DNA of 64,000 nt, taken from NCBI RefSeq assembly GCF_003050965.1, contig NZ_QAOU01000002.1, positions 310,001-374,000 on the forward strand, in the 5' to 3' direction. Positions 36,431-44,685 of the stretch are shown here, piece after piece. The translations under genes were made by a program, and so were the position numbers. A model generated the notes under the pieces. That model was given only the letters and a program-made list of their open reading frames with translations. It did not search any database and had not been told where the DNA came from. Origin of the DNA: Nitrosospira sp. Nsp2. GTDB taxonomy: Bacteria > Pseudomonadota > Gammaproteobacteria > Burkholderiales > Nitrosomonadaceae. Numbering within the stretch: position 1 is the first letter of the stretch; every line of letters starts with the position of its first letter.

Positions 36431-36661
36431 ATGAATACGATGACCATACCGGGATTTACGGCCGAAGCCTCGCTCGGGCATATCAACGCGCCTTATCGCC
36501 AGATGGCAGACGGGGTCAGCACGCCCGATGGAGGGCTGGTTATCCCCCAACGCATCAAGCTGCGGGACTGGACCTGTGAATGCGACGCCGCAACGGATAT
36601 CTGCGTCTGCACGTCAGGAGGCGCGATGCGCGTAATACATGCGTTACTGGGCGAACTTTAA
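36431..36661 (+). CDS. Candidate RiPP precursor peptide 1
   Basis: A 76-residue peptide. A perfect SD (AAGGAGG at 36417-36423) fixes the ATG at 36431. The N-terminus, MNTMTIPGFTAEASLG...APYR, is closely matched by the next peptide, as expected of a leader recognised by a shared enzyme. The C-terminal half contains DWTCECDAATDICVC, with two C-x-C pairs. No signal peptide. It lies 46 bp after the PatG-like gene on the same strand. I infer a ribosomally made, post-translationally modified peptide; the modification and cleavage point are unknown. Confidence 0.65.
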   Translation: MNTMTIPGFTAEASLGHINAPYRQMADGVSTPDGGLVIPQRIKLRDWTCECDAATDICVCTSGGAMRVIHALLGEL

Positions 36662-36706
36662 GGATAAGGGGGTTGCCCTTTATGATGTGATCAGGAGGAA
36701 ATGAAA

Positions 36707-36994
36707 ATGAACATGCCACTGTTTAATGCGGAAGCCTCGCTTGGCCCATCCGTGAATACCTACCGGGGAAGGGCGCCTGCCAGTAAATCAGGTTCGATGC
36801 AGGTGACCCCGAGCCAGATCTGGAGGGGGTTCGATATTTTTCCATTGATGCGATGCTGCGGTTATGTGCCGTCGCTGGGAAGATTCGTGTGTACCTCCCA
36901 ACGAACTCATCCGTTGCAAAACTGCGAATGCAAGCGTACCCCGGATGGCTATCCCTGGATTCTGTGCCATGAGCCGGTGCTCACCTTGGGCTAG
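36707..36994 (+). CDS. Candidate RiPP precursor peptide 2
   Basis: A 95-residue peptide. AGGAGG at 36693-36698 is 8 nt from the ATG at 36707 and only 2 nt from one at 36701, so 36707 is preferred. It begins MNMPLFNAEASLGPSVNTYRG, matching peptide 1 at P-x-F-x-A-E-A-S-L-G and the Tyr-Arg. The C-terminal half has six cysteines, including CC (LMRCCGY), FVC, CEC and ILC, and is otherwise unlike peptide 1. Shared N-terminus with a divergent C-terminus is the mark of a leader/core arrangement. It ends the cluster of peptide genes; short direct repeats follow. Confidence 0.65.
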   Translation: MNMPLFNAEASLGPSVNTYRGRAPASKSGSMQVTPSQIWRGFDIFPLMRCCGYVPSLGRFVCTSQRTHPLQNCECKRTPDGYPWILCHEPVLTLG

Positions 36995-37030
36995 ATGCGG
37001 CTAGATGCGAACACTCACATGCGAACACTC
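36994..37030. repeat. Short direct repeats after the peptide genes
   Basis: GCTAGATGCG occurs twice in tandem around 36991-37010 (the first overlapping the stop), then ATGCGAACACTCA twice around 37005-37030. These look like local duplications, possibly traces of gene gain or loss in the peptide cluster. Confidence 0.5.
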
Positions 37031-37129
37031 AAGGGGGCCTGAAGCAATTGCGGTTCTAGCGAATGACATGCCGGCCCCGCTTCCCTCGCTGGATACTTGC
37101 GCCAATTCGGCGACTTATGTCTCAGGATG

Positions 37130-37182
37130 CGCCTGTCGGCAAAAGAGGCGAATACCTTTCACTTTTAATTTGCCGACAGGCG
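37130..37182. repeat. 14-bp perfect inverted repeat
   Basis: Arms CGCCTGTCGGCAAA (37130-37143) and TTTGCCGACAGGCG (37169-37182) around a 25-nt spacer. It lies between the peptide genes and the zinc-ribbon gene. There is no T-run on the + strand, so it may be a structured leader, an attenuator, or the remnant of a miniature element. Confidence 0.55.
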
Positions 37183-37262
37183 ATGCACAATCAGCCAGGT
37201 ATTCAGGCTGTTGAGCATCCTCGGGGATGCACCTGTCCGTTCACTAAAATAGAGGAGGCGTT

Positions 37263-37496
37263 ATGCCAAAATGCGATGCATGCGGGAATGACTATGACAA
37301 ATCGTTTCAGGTGATCGCCGCAAGCAAAACCTATACTTTCGATAGCTTCGAGTGCGCTATCAGTACCTTGGCGCCGGCTTGTGCGCACTGCAAGGTAAGA
37401 ATCGTGGGGCACGGGCTTGAAAAGAATGGCGTTATGTTCTGCTGTAATCATTGCGCCGGACAGGAGGGGGTAACGGAACTGCGTGACCGCTCCTAG
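37263..37496 (+). CDS. Cys-rich zinc-ribbon protein
   Basis: A 77-residue protein with SD AGAGGAGG. It has a zinc-finger layout: CDACGNDYD at the N-terminus, FECAI, CAHCKVRIVGHG in the middle and FCCNHCAGQ near the end, giving at least two C-x-x-C pairs plus extra Cys and His. Similar short proteins beginning with C-x-x-C-G-N-D-Y-D are widespread in bacteria without a known role. It sits 270 bp behind the peptide genes on the same strand, so a link with the RiPP-like locus is possible but not shown; metal storage is another option. Confidence 0.72.
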   Translation: MPKCDACGNDYDKSFQVIAASKTYTFDSFECAISTLAPACAHCKVRIVGHGLEKNGVMFCCNHCAGQEGVTELRDRS

Positions 37497-37726
37497 GAGG
37501 CGTCCGTTTTTCGCAAGCTCCACTCTTTCCTCCTGAGTGACGAAATGCGGTCGATGCTCCGAACGGTTCCCCTCCGGCCTCATGGGACCTCATGGGACGC
37601 GAGGGGCGGTTAAAATAGGTGCGCCTGGCACGCTATGGCTGCTCGCCTAAGCACATTTATTGACCTGCTGCCTGCTGGAACCGGTTCCCTAAAGAAGCTC
37701 TGCCTATGACTCGTCTGTGCGACCAA

Positions 37727-38464
37727 TCAAAAATCATAAATAAGACGGGAAATGAGCAGCCATTCGGTTTTTTTCTCCTCGTTCCATTGCGTTGTCAGCT
37801 GCGACGGTCCACCGCCAATCTGGATTATCCCGTTTTTGCTGATGCTGTATTGGAATTGTGGGGTCAGCTGGTAGCGGTACTTCCGCGCACCAATTTCACT
37901 ATTTAATTCCACCCCAAACGAAAAACGCTTGCTGAAACTATAAAACAGGCTGTTATTCAGCAAGCCTATGAAATCACCGGATTTACCGATTGCGGTGTGC
38001 CTGACGCCCAGCATATTCATCATGCTCCACTTCTCTGAAAACTTGTAGTCATTCAGGTAGAGCACTTCCGCTGCATAGGCCTTTTCATCGTTTATGCGCC
38101 GCCCTCCGGCCTGCCAGCCGTGAAGCATGCGGCCCTTCATCAACTCGCCGAAATAACCTTGCACTGTAACCTTGTATTGGTTTACGGTCGTATTTTCCAT
38201 CGGTAGCTCAAACTCAACTGAATGACCCTTGGCAAATGCATATTCGATCTCAGGCGACCACGCCATCTCGCCTGTGCGGGGTGAATAGGCCATCAAAGTA
38301 TTGATTTCCGTTTTACCTTTAGTGGCGCCAAGCGGATCAACAAGATCGTACACCATCGGTTCAGGCCGGTCTTCCTGCGACCTTGCATGATGTGGCAGGC
38401 CTAGCCCGGCGAGAATCGCGGGCAGAATAATCGCAAAACGAATGAAGGAATGCATCCGATTCAT
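37727..38464 (-). CDS. Outer-membrane beta-barrel-like protein
   Basis: A 245-residue protein with a signal peptide (FAIILPAILAGLGLPHHARS). The mature part is made of alternating polar/hydrophobic strands with aromatic girdles (VEFELPMENTTVNQYKVTVQGYFG, NNSLFYSFSKRFSFGVELN, YQLTPQFQYSISKNGII) and ends in Phe (LIYDF), as required for barrel insertion. This fits a small outer-membrane barrel of about 10-12 strands, similar to proteins annotated as transporter-like or DUF outer-membrane proteins. The substrate is unknown. It has no operon partner in sight. Confidence 0.68.
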   Translation of the reverse strand: MNRMHSFIRFAIILPAILAGLGLPHHARSQEDRPEPMVYDLVDPLGATKGKTEINTLMAYSPRTGEMAWSPEIEYAFAKGHSVEFELPMENTTVNQYKVTVQGYFGELMKGRMLHGWQAGGRRINDEKAYAAEVLYLNDYKFSEKWSMMNMLGVRHTAIGKSGDFIGLLNNSLFYSFSKRFSFGVELNSEIGARKYRYQLTPQFQYSISKNGIIQIGGGPSQLTTQWNEEKKTEWLLISRLIYDF

Positions 38465-38815
38465 GCTTGCATCGCCTATAAGCCATGTGAGAAAGGGGTA
38501 TGCCGAAGCAGACTGGGCTTATCGGGTGTAGGCTGATTTCAGTGTGGCAGATACCCTGCTTTCATCGCTTTGAATTGAAGTTCTTTGCCCCGGCAAATGC
38601 CAGTGCTGCGTATCTCGTCCGGCGAGCGCCGGGGCCGGAGCGGCAAAAACAATGATGTTGCAAAACCAGCAATTTCAGCTGTTTGGCGAGCAGTATTCAT
38701 GTTTTCTGTAGCTGAATCTGTACGGTGGCATACGAAAACAGGCGAAGCTGTTGAGTCAAACGGCAATCTGGAGCGGATGTTTCAGGGAAACTCCCGAAGA
38801 TGTTATCCAATGCGT
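38465..38815. other. Intergenic region without a recognised feature
   Basis: About 350 bp between two minus-strand genes. A + strand frame at 38585-38836 overlaps the helicase 3' end and lacks an SD or domain, so it is not called. No terminator hairpin with T-run was found. Confidence 0.3.
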
Positions 38816-40789
38816 TCAGCGTTTGGCGAAAAATGACTCCACGTCGCCGAGCACACGCGTACGCTTCATGGGCGGCAGGCTTTGCCAGATCTTCCTGCCG
38901 TAGGGTTTGGTAATGAGGCGCGGATCGCAGATCATCAGCACGCCACGATCACTCTCGTCGCGGATCAATCTTCCCGCTCCCTGCTTCAGGTTGATAACCG
39001 CGCGCGGCAATTGATACTCCATGAAGGCGTTGCGGCCCTCCTTGTTGATTTTATCAATACGGGCCGCCAGCACCGGGTCATCGGGCGGGGCGAAGGGAAG
39101 CTTGTCGATCACCACCAGGGACAAGGCTTCGCCGCGCACGTCCACCCCCTCCCAGAAGGACTGGCTACCGATTAGTACCGCGTTGGCCGTGTTGCGAAAA
39201 CGCTCCAGCATGTGGGAACGCGAGCCCTGGCCTTGCAGCAATACCGGATAGTCGAGCTGTTCCGCCTTGAATGCTTCCAGCAGCAGCTCGTGTGCGCGCG
39301 TCATCGACCGCAGGCTGGTGCACAGCAAGAATGCGCGTCCACGGCTGGCCTTCAATACCGGCAACGCCGCCTTCACCACCTCTTCCGTATATTTCGGGCT
39401 GTTGGGATCCGGGAGGCCGGCTGGGACATAGAGCAAAGCCTGATTGGCGAAATCAAACGGGCTTTCCCAGCAGGCCGACCGCGCCGCCACCAACTCAGCG
39501 TTCAAGCCCATCTCGCTGGTATAGTGTGAAAAATCGCCTTTCACTGACAGTGTCGCCGAGGTGAATACCCATGCGCGCGGGGACCCGCTTAACTGCTTGT
39601 TGAAAATTTCAGCGATGGAAAGCGGCGTCGCGTTGAGTTGCAGGGCCTGACTGAACACCTCCACCCAGCGAACGAACCCCTCGGCCTCGGCCTCATTACG
39701 CCATCGCTTTATGCTGGCGCCGATTTCGCGCGTCCGCTGCCAACAGTTATCCAGGCCTTCCGAGCGTTGTGCCTGGCTTTCCAGCATCTCTGTCATCGCA
39801 TCAAGTTTTTGCAGCAGCTCATCGAGGGCAATGCCGAATTTCGGATTTTTCATTGTCGCCGCCAGCGGCATGCGGGTATTCTCGCCCTCCACCGTCAGAC
39901 GGAAGTCACGCGCGGCTTTCTCCATCGCCGCGATGGCCGGGGGCAGGGGGGCAAAATCCTTCGCCCCCCGCAATGCTTCAGCCTCCGTGTCGCGCGCCAG
40001 TTCCAGCAATTGGCTGGTGCTGACCGTTTCGCCGAAAAACAGGCTGGCGGTTTCCGGCAGCTGGTGGGCTTCATCGAAAATGACCGTGTTGCATGCGGGG
40101 AGCAGTTCGGCGAGACCCTCGTCGCGCAGCATGACGTCGGCGAAAAAGAGGTGATGGTTGACGACCACCACATCCGCCGCCAGCGCCTGCTTGCGGGCCT
40201 CCATGACAAAACACTCCTTGTGATGAGGGCATTCGGAACCGAGACAATTGTCGCGGGTGGAAGTCACCTGCTGCCAGATACCGGCATTTTCCGGCACCTC
40301 GCTCAGGCCGCTCTTGTCGCCGCTTTTGCTGACCTTTGCGTAGCGCTCGATGAGCTTGAGATATTTCACCTCTTCGCGGCTGGCAAGGCTGGGCAGCCCC
40401 TCCTGCACGGTGCGCTCCAGGTGATAATGGCAAACGTAATTCGCCCGCCCTTTCAGCAACGCCACGGTGACCGGCGCCTTGAGCGCAGCGCGCACGGTCG
40501 GAATATCGCGATTGAAAAGTTGATCCTGCAAGGTCTTGGTGCCGGTGGAGATGATTACTTTGCCACCGCCGAGCAAAGCCGGAACCAGATAGGCAAAGGT
40601 TTTACCCGTGCCGGTACCCGCTTCGGCCACCAGGACGGAGTTTGCCGCGATGGTTTCAGCAATTGCCCGCGCCATCTCCAGCTGCTGCGCGCGCGGACTG
40701 TACCCGGACACTGTCCGCGCCAGCGGGCCCTCGGGTGAAAAGAACGAATCGATATCGGGCATGGGCAAGGTCGGAAAAACTGCCGCCAT
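38816..40789 (-). CDS. DinG/YoaA-type Fe-S DNA helicase
   Basis: About 657 residues with the start at 40789 (GGAG 9 nt upstream); the frame also reaches 40816. This is an XPD-like superfamily 2 helicase. Motif I is AEAGTGTGKTFAY, motif II is VIFDEAHQ, and motif VI is QGAGRLIRDESDRG. Between motifs I and II are four cysteines (NYVCHYH, then CLGSECPHHKEC) that hold the 4Fe-4S cluster. There is no N-terminal exonuclease domain. Members unwind 5' to 3' at damaged forks and R-loops. No partner gene is adjacent, so function in DNA repair is inferred from the family. Confidence 0.92.
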   Translation of the reverse strand: MAAVFPTLPMPDIDSFFSPEGPLARTVSGYSPRAQQLEMARAIAETIAANSVLVAEAGTGTGKTFAYLVPALLGGGKVIISTGTKTLQDQLFNRDIPTVRAALKAPVTVALLKGRANYVCHYHLERTVQEGLPSLASREEVKYLKLIERYAKVSKSGDKSGLSEVPENAGIWQQVTSTRDNCLGSECPHHKECFVMEARKQALAADVVVVNHHLFFADVMLRDEGLAELLPACNTVIFDEAHQLPETASLFFGETVSTSQLLELARDTEAEALRGAKDFAPLPPAIAAMEKAARDFRLTVEGENTRMPLAATMKNPKFGIALDELLQKLDAMTEMLESQAQRSEGLDNCWQRTREIGASIKRWRNEAEAEGFVRWVEVFSQALQLNATPLSIAEIFNKQLSGSPRAWVFTSATLSVKGDFSHYTSEMGLNAELVAARSACWESPFDFANQALLYVPAGLPDPNSPKYTEEVVKAALPVLKASRGRAFLLCTSLRSMTRAHELLLEAFKAEQLDYPVLLQGQGSRSHMLERFRNTANAVLIGSQSFWEGVDVRGEALSLVVIDKLPFAPPDDPVLAARIDKINKEGRNAFMEYQLPRAVINLKQGAGRLIRDESDRGVLMICDPRLITKPYGRKIWQSLPPMKRTRVLGDVESFFAKR

Positions 40790-41018
40790 GATAACGCAGT
40801 GCTCCGCAGAACGCACCGCATACCCACTTGGATATCCCCCCCGGCAATTGGACTATTGGCTGTGTTTCAGTTCCATTGCCTGCCTCATGCCACGTCTACC
40901 CATCTATGTGTGCGATCGTACTGACCATGCAAGGTCCCCCTGATACTTTAATTAGCGTTCGAATGACGGGTGGTAGTAGAGCTTGTGGGGCGAAATTTGG
41001 CGAAAATTGGAGCGGCGC

Positions 41019-42422
41019 ATGTTTTTCAAAAGACTGAAAGCGTCAGGATTGGGACAGAACTCTTACATACTCGGCTGCGGAGAAGGAATAGCCGTGGTGA
41101 TCGACCCGCGCCGGGATGTCGAGGAATACCTTGAACTCGCGCAAAACAACGGCTTGAGCATCGCTTATATTTTCGAAACGCACCGTCAGGAAGATTTCGA
41201 ATTCGGCTCGCGCGCGCTGGCGGACGCTACTGGCGCCCACATTGTCACCGGCAAGCACGAACTGTTCGGCCAATCGGATATCAAGCTCGAAAACGGACAG
41301 GAACTCAAGGCCGGCACCACGCGCTTCGTTGCACTGGAAACGCCCGGGCATACTCCTGAAAGCATGGCATATGCCGCTTATACGAAGGACATCGGAGCGA
41401 CATGCTGGGGCATTTTTACCGGGGACACGCTGTTTGTCAGCGACACCGGGCGTACGGATCTCTCAGACCCGGCGAAGACACGGGAAAACGCTGGAATCCT
41501 TTATGATTCCATCCATGAAAGGATCGCGCTGTTAGGCGATCAAACCCTGATTTTTCCAGCGCACGGAGCCGGCTCCGCCTGCGGCGGCAGCATTTCCGAT
41601 CGTGACGACTCCACGCTCGGCATCGAAAAAGAAACAAACCTGGTCTTTAAAACCAGCCGCGAGGCGTTCATGGACCACAAGGTCGCGGAGAAGCTGCCTT
41701 GTCCGCCTTATTTTTCCCAGATGGAAAAGGTGAATTTGCAAGGAGGAAGACCGCGCCCGCGAAGCGGTGTGCGCATGCTGCAGCCCCGTGAATTCCACGA
41801 AAGGATGAAGGAGGGTATCGTGATCGATTGCCGCCCGCCGGATGCCTTTGCCGGCGCGTATATACCGTTATCATACAACGTCTGGCTGCAGGGCCTTCCT
41901 GCGTTTGCCGGATGGATAGCGGATGAGAACACCCCGATATTCCTGGTAGTCGAGGAGCCCCGGCATATTCATGAAGCGGTAACGTCCCTCGCGCGTATCG
42001 GCCTGGATCGCGTGGAAGGGGTGCTGGCTGGCGGAATAGAAGCATGGCGGAACCAGGGGCTTGCATTCGACAGGTTGGGCACCACCAACGCGCAGGAGTG
42101 CGCCGAACGGATGCAGAAGGACCGTATCAGCGTGCTGGATGTCCGGGATGACCATGAACGGGAACAAAAACGCATACCCGGATCGCTCCATATTTATGTC
42201 GGTGACCTCGAAGAAAAAATTCCTCCGCTACCGAAAGAAGATGAACTGGTGGTGCATTGCAGCGTTGGCCATCGCGCCGGCCTCGCTGCAAGCATTCTCA
42301 GGCGCAGCGGATTCATGAACGTTTCCAACCTGCTGGGCGGCCTCAAGGCCTGGGAGGCTCTCCATCTCCCGCTTGAAAAGCCCGCCAAACCAACTGACCC
42401 GAATAACGGCAGCAAAAGCTAG
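41019..42422 (+). CDS. MBL-fold hydrolase with rhodanese domains
   Basis: A 467-residue protein starting at 41019 (SD GGAG). Residues about 1-250 form a metallo-beta-lactamase domain like persulfide dioxygenases and glyoxalase II: TPGHTPES, FTGDTLFVSD and PAHGAGSACG carry the later ligands. The first motif reads THRQEDF, where H-x-H-x-D-H is canonical, so two ligands are changed. Two rhodanese-like domains follow: the first (about 265-360) lacks the active Cys; the second (about 365-450) has HCSVGHRAG with Cys. It heads an operon with two YeeE/YedE sulfur permeases (28 and 18 bp gaps), so it probably handles persulfide or thiosulfate sulfur. Confidence 0.85.
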   Translation: MFFKRLKASGLGQNSYILGCGEGIAVVIDPRRDVEEYLELAQNNGLSIAYIFETHRQEDFEFGSRALADATGAHIVTGKHELFGQSDIKLENGQELKAGTTRFVALETPGHTPESMAYAAYTKDIGATCWGIFTGDTLFVSDTGRTDLSDPAKTRENAGILYDSIHERIALLGDQTLIFPAHGAGSACGGSISDRDDSTLGIEKETNLVFKTSREAFMDHKVAEKLPCPPYFSQMEKVNLQGGRPRPRSGVRMLQPREFHERMKEGIVIDCRPPDAFAGAYIPLSYNVWLQGLPAFAGWIADENTPIFLVVEEPRHIHEAVTSLARIGLDRVEGVLAGGIEAWRNQGLAFDRLGTTNAQECAERMQKDRISVLDVRDDHEREQKRIPGSLHIYVGDLEEKIPPLPKEDELVVHCSVGHRAGLAASILRRSGFMNVSNLLGGLKAWEALHLPLEKPAKPTDPNNGSKS

Positions 42423-42450
42423 CCGGTCCACTTCAAGATAGGGGGCAATC

Positions 42451-42969
42451 ATGGACTACAGTGGAAGCGATGTCGGCGCATGGTCTCCCTATCTGGTCGG
42501 CGCATTGATCGGGGTGCTGTCGATGGCGACATTTTATTTCTCCAACCAGCCGATTGGCGCGTCGACGGCCTATGCCCGGGTTGCCGGGCTTATCGGAAAA
42601 CTGTTTTCAAAACGCCATACCGAGTCGCTGAAGTTCTACCAGGAAACAAAACCCAAGATCCAGTGGGACGTGATGCTCCTGTTCGGGATACTTTTGGGTG
42701 CTTATATCGCGGCGTATACGGGGGACGAGTTTACCGGCCGGTGGATACCTCAGCTATGGGAAGAACATTTCGGTTCCAGTCATGCGCTCAGGCTTGGAGT
42801 AGCCTTCCTCGGCGGAGCGGCCATGGCGTTTGGGGCGCGTCTCGCGGGCGGCTGCACCAGCGGACATGGCATCAGCGGCACAATGCAGCTATCGGTGGGG
42901 TCATGGATCGCGCTGATGTGCTTTTTCATTGGCGGAGCGGTTACCGCGAACCTCATGTTCGGCATCTAG
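42451..42969 (+). CDS. YeeE/YedE-family sulfur permease subunit
   Basis: A 172-residue inner-membrane protein with four to five hydrophobic segments. The YeeE/YedE signature is the Cys-bearing loop LAGGCTSGHGISGTMQLSVGSW, where the Cys relays sulfur or thiosulfate. It matches the first, smaller half of PmpAB-type pairs. The gene follows the MBL/rhodanese gene by 28 bp and precedes the second half by 18 bp. Together they probably import a reduced sulfur compound to be processed by the rhodanese protein. Confidence 0.85.
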   Translation: MDYSGSDVGAWSPYLVGALIGVLSMATFYFSNQPIGASTAYARVAGLIGKLFSKRHTESLKFYQETKPKIQWDVMLLFGILLGAYIAAYTGDEFTGRWIPQLWEEHFGSSHALRLGVAFLGGAAMAFGARLAGGCTSGHGISGTMQLSVGSWIALMCFFIGGAVTANLMFGI

Positions 42970-42987
42970 GATCGAATAGGAGCAAAT

Positions 42988-43635
42988 ATGAACTCAGTCG
43001 CACCGGGTGGCCTGGAAGACGAAACCGAGGAAAGCCTCAGTGGAAATGTGTCCCGCTCCCTGACGGAAGACCGCCAGGAGAAATTCAATCCCGAGGCAGC
43101 GCATCAGCTCATGCTGGGCCTTTTCTTCGGCACGATATTCGGGTTTTTGCTTCAAAAAGGCGGGGTGGCCAAGTACGAGGTGCTGATGGGTGCCCTGTTC
43201 CTGACGGATTTCACGGTAATGAAGATCATGCTAACGGCAATAGCTACCGGCATGATCGGGATCTTCTCGATGCATGCATTGGGACTTGTAGAGCTGCACG
43301 TGAAACCGACGCGTTATGCGGCTAACATAATCGGTGGTTTGATTTTTGGAGTTGGCTTCGGATTGCTGGGATACTGCCCGGGTACGGGGGCCGCAGCGCT
43401 TGGGCAGGGGAATTTTGATGCCATCGCGGGCGTTTTTGGCTTATTGGCAGGCAGTTATCTCTACGCAGAAATGTCGGGTTTTCTGGATTCAACTATTTTA
43501 AAGTGGGGCAACCGCGGCAAAATCATGCTGCCCGAACTGGTGGGCGCGCGGCGGATCATTTTCATACTTTGGTTTGTACCGCTTCTGGCGGCGATCCTGT
43601 ATTTACTGGAAACGTTTTTTCCGACGGCACGGTAA
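42988..43635 (+). CDS. YeeE/YedE-family sulfur permease, second subunit
   Basis: A 215-residue membrane protein. A hydrophilic, acidic N-terminus of about 45 residues is unusual and absent in most relatives. Then come GLFFGTIFGFLLQKGGVAKYE and GVGFGLLGYCPGTGAAALGQG, the Cys-containing signature of the second PmpAB-type subunit, and four to five helices in total. SD AGGAG precedes the ATG. Its 3' end is overlapped for about 175 bp by a convergent small frame. Confidence 0.83.
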   Translation: MNSVAPGGLEDETEESLSGNVSRSLTEDRQEKFNPEAAHQLMLGLFFGTIFGFLLQKGGVAKYEVLMGALFLTDFTVMKIMLTAIATGMIGIFSMHALGLVELHVKPTRYAANIIGGLIFGVGFGLLGYCPGTGAAALGQGNFDAIAGVFGLLAGSYLYAEMSGFLDSTILKWGNRGKIMLPELVGARRIIFILWFVPLLAAILYLLETFFPTAR

Positions 43636-43865
43636 GGCTCAGGCCCTGACATGCCGTGCTCCTCCTTGTTCTTTTCCTGTCCACCCGGATTTTTGGCCGC
43701 CATGTTGTCCACGGCCTGGGGAGTTTTGTCCATGAATGCCTTGCATAATGGATCGCTGTAAGCGTCCCGTTTCTGGGCGATATTCCTCCCGAGTCCAGCC
43801 AATGCGGCAATGCTGATCAGCAGAAAGATGGCAAGTATGGCAACCGGTAACCAGATGTTTCGCAA
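43461..43865 (-). CDS. Possible small single-pass membrane protein
   Basis: A 134-residue frame with a TTG start and a strong SD (GGGAGGTAATT before TTG). Residues 3-25 form a transmembrane helix (IWLPVAILAIFLLISIAALAG), followed by a polar region with Asn/Lys/Glu. The last 58 codons lie antisense to the 3' end of the sulfur permease gene and look like shadow sequence, so the protein may have gained its tail by loss of an earlier stop. The good SD and hydrophobic start argue for a real gene; the tail argues against. Confidence 0.42.
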   Translation of the reverse strand: MRNIWLPVAILAIFLLISIAALAGLGRNIAQKRDAYSDPLCKAFMDKTPQAVDNMAAKNPGGQEKNKEEHGMSGPEPYRAVGKNVSSKYRIAARSGTNQSMKMIRRAPTSSGSMILPRLPHFKIVESRKPDISA

Positions 43866-43910
43866 AATTACCTCCCTGGCATCATGCCCTTCAGGCGGGT
43901 TGCCCCCAAG

Positions 43911-43938
43911 GCAGGCTAAAGCAGGCTAAGGCAGGCTG
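43911..43938. repeat. Three tandem copies of GCAGGCTAA-like 10-mer
   Basis: GCAGGCTAAA, GCAGGCTAAG and GCAGGCTGAT follow one another. No function is evident. Confidence 0.5.
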
Positions 43939-44112
43939 ATTGGCCCGTTGCTTAGCCATGCGGCACTGCCTGAACAATAAAATAACGCGCACTCGATACT
44001 TTGGGCGTCGATCTACTGAAACGCTTAGTTACTTTTACTTGCTTTCAGAGCGCGGGGGGAGGGCTGAGGTCAGAGCTGCCGTCAGGGCGAGCGTCTACCG
44101 ACCCTAAGCTCT

Positions 44113-44568
44113 CTACCGTCCTCGATCCGGACGAGGTGTAGCGTTCCCACTCTCCCGCGCAAGCCTGGCCGCGATCTGCCGGTGCGAAGCCGCCTTGCCA
44201 AGACTCGTCTTTGCCGCCTGCTCATACCTGTGCATCAAGGCCCACGTATGCGACTGCTGGTCCTGCGCTTGCCGTCCATAGAGATAGCTTTTCTCCTGGT
44301 AATGCTGGAGAAGTTTCCTCTGTTCCTCGGCCTTGATCCGCATCTCCGCCCCCAGATTTTCAAAATACGTGCTCAATGCAGCATGATCCCCCGTCGTGCG
44401 GGCATTCTCGACTATCTTTAGAACAGCGGGGCTGTTCACCGCTTCATAAGGGCTCATCGGTGCGCATGCACACAGTATCCCCAGGGTGGCGGCCATAACG
44501 AACACTTTTCCTGTTTTCACGCTGACTTGCCTAAATACTGCCGCGCGGACACTGATTGATGAGGCCAA
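44113..44568 (-). CDS. Small lipoprotein of unknown function
   Basis: A 151-residue frame; the hydrophobic segment KVFVMAATLGILCAC ends in a lipobox-like ILCAC, so the mature protein probably starts at Cys35. The start is uncertain: a GTG about 16 codons in or the ATG at codon 25 are alternatives. The mature part is helical and rich in Gln, Arg, Lys and Tyr (RIKAEEQRKLLQHYQEKSYLYGRQAQ), perhaps a coiled coil. No family recognised. It is divergent from the TetR gene, with an AT-rich region between them. Confidence 0.58.
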   Translation of the reverse strand: MASSISVRAAVFRQVSVKTGKVFVMAATLGILCACAPMSPYEAVNSPAVLKIVENARTTGDHAALSTYFENLGAEMRIKAEEQRKLLQHYQEKSYLYGRQAQDQQSHTWALMHRYEQAAKTSLGKAASHRQIAARLARESGNATPRPDRGR

Positions 44569-44685
44569 ACATCACGAAGTGCTTTATCTAAGGCACAAAT
44601 TATCACAAATCGATGACACTTTGTCAACTTTTATATGTGTAAAGTATGGGAAATGCAGCTGCGCTAATAATATTGAAATATAAGA

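Noticed and set aside
37005-37214. 69-codon + frame behind the peptide genes, considered as a third precursor
   Set aside because: It lacks the A-E-A-S-L-G leader and a SD, and runs through the inverted repeat.
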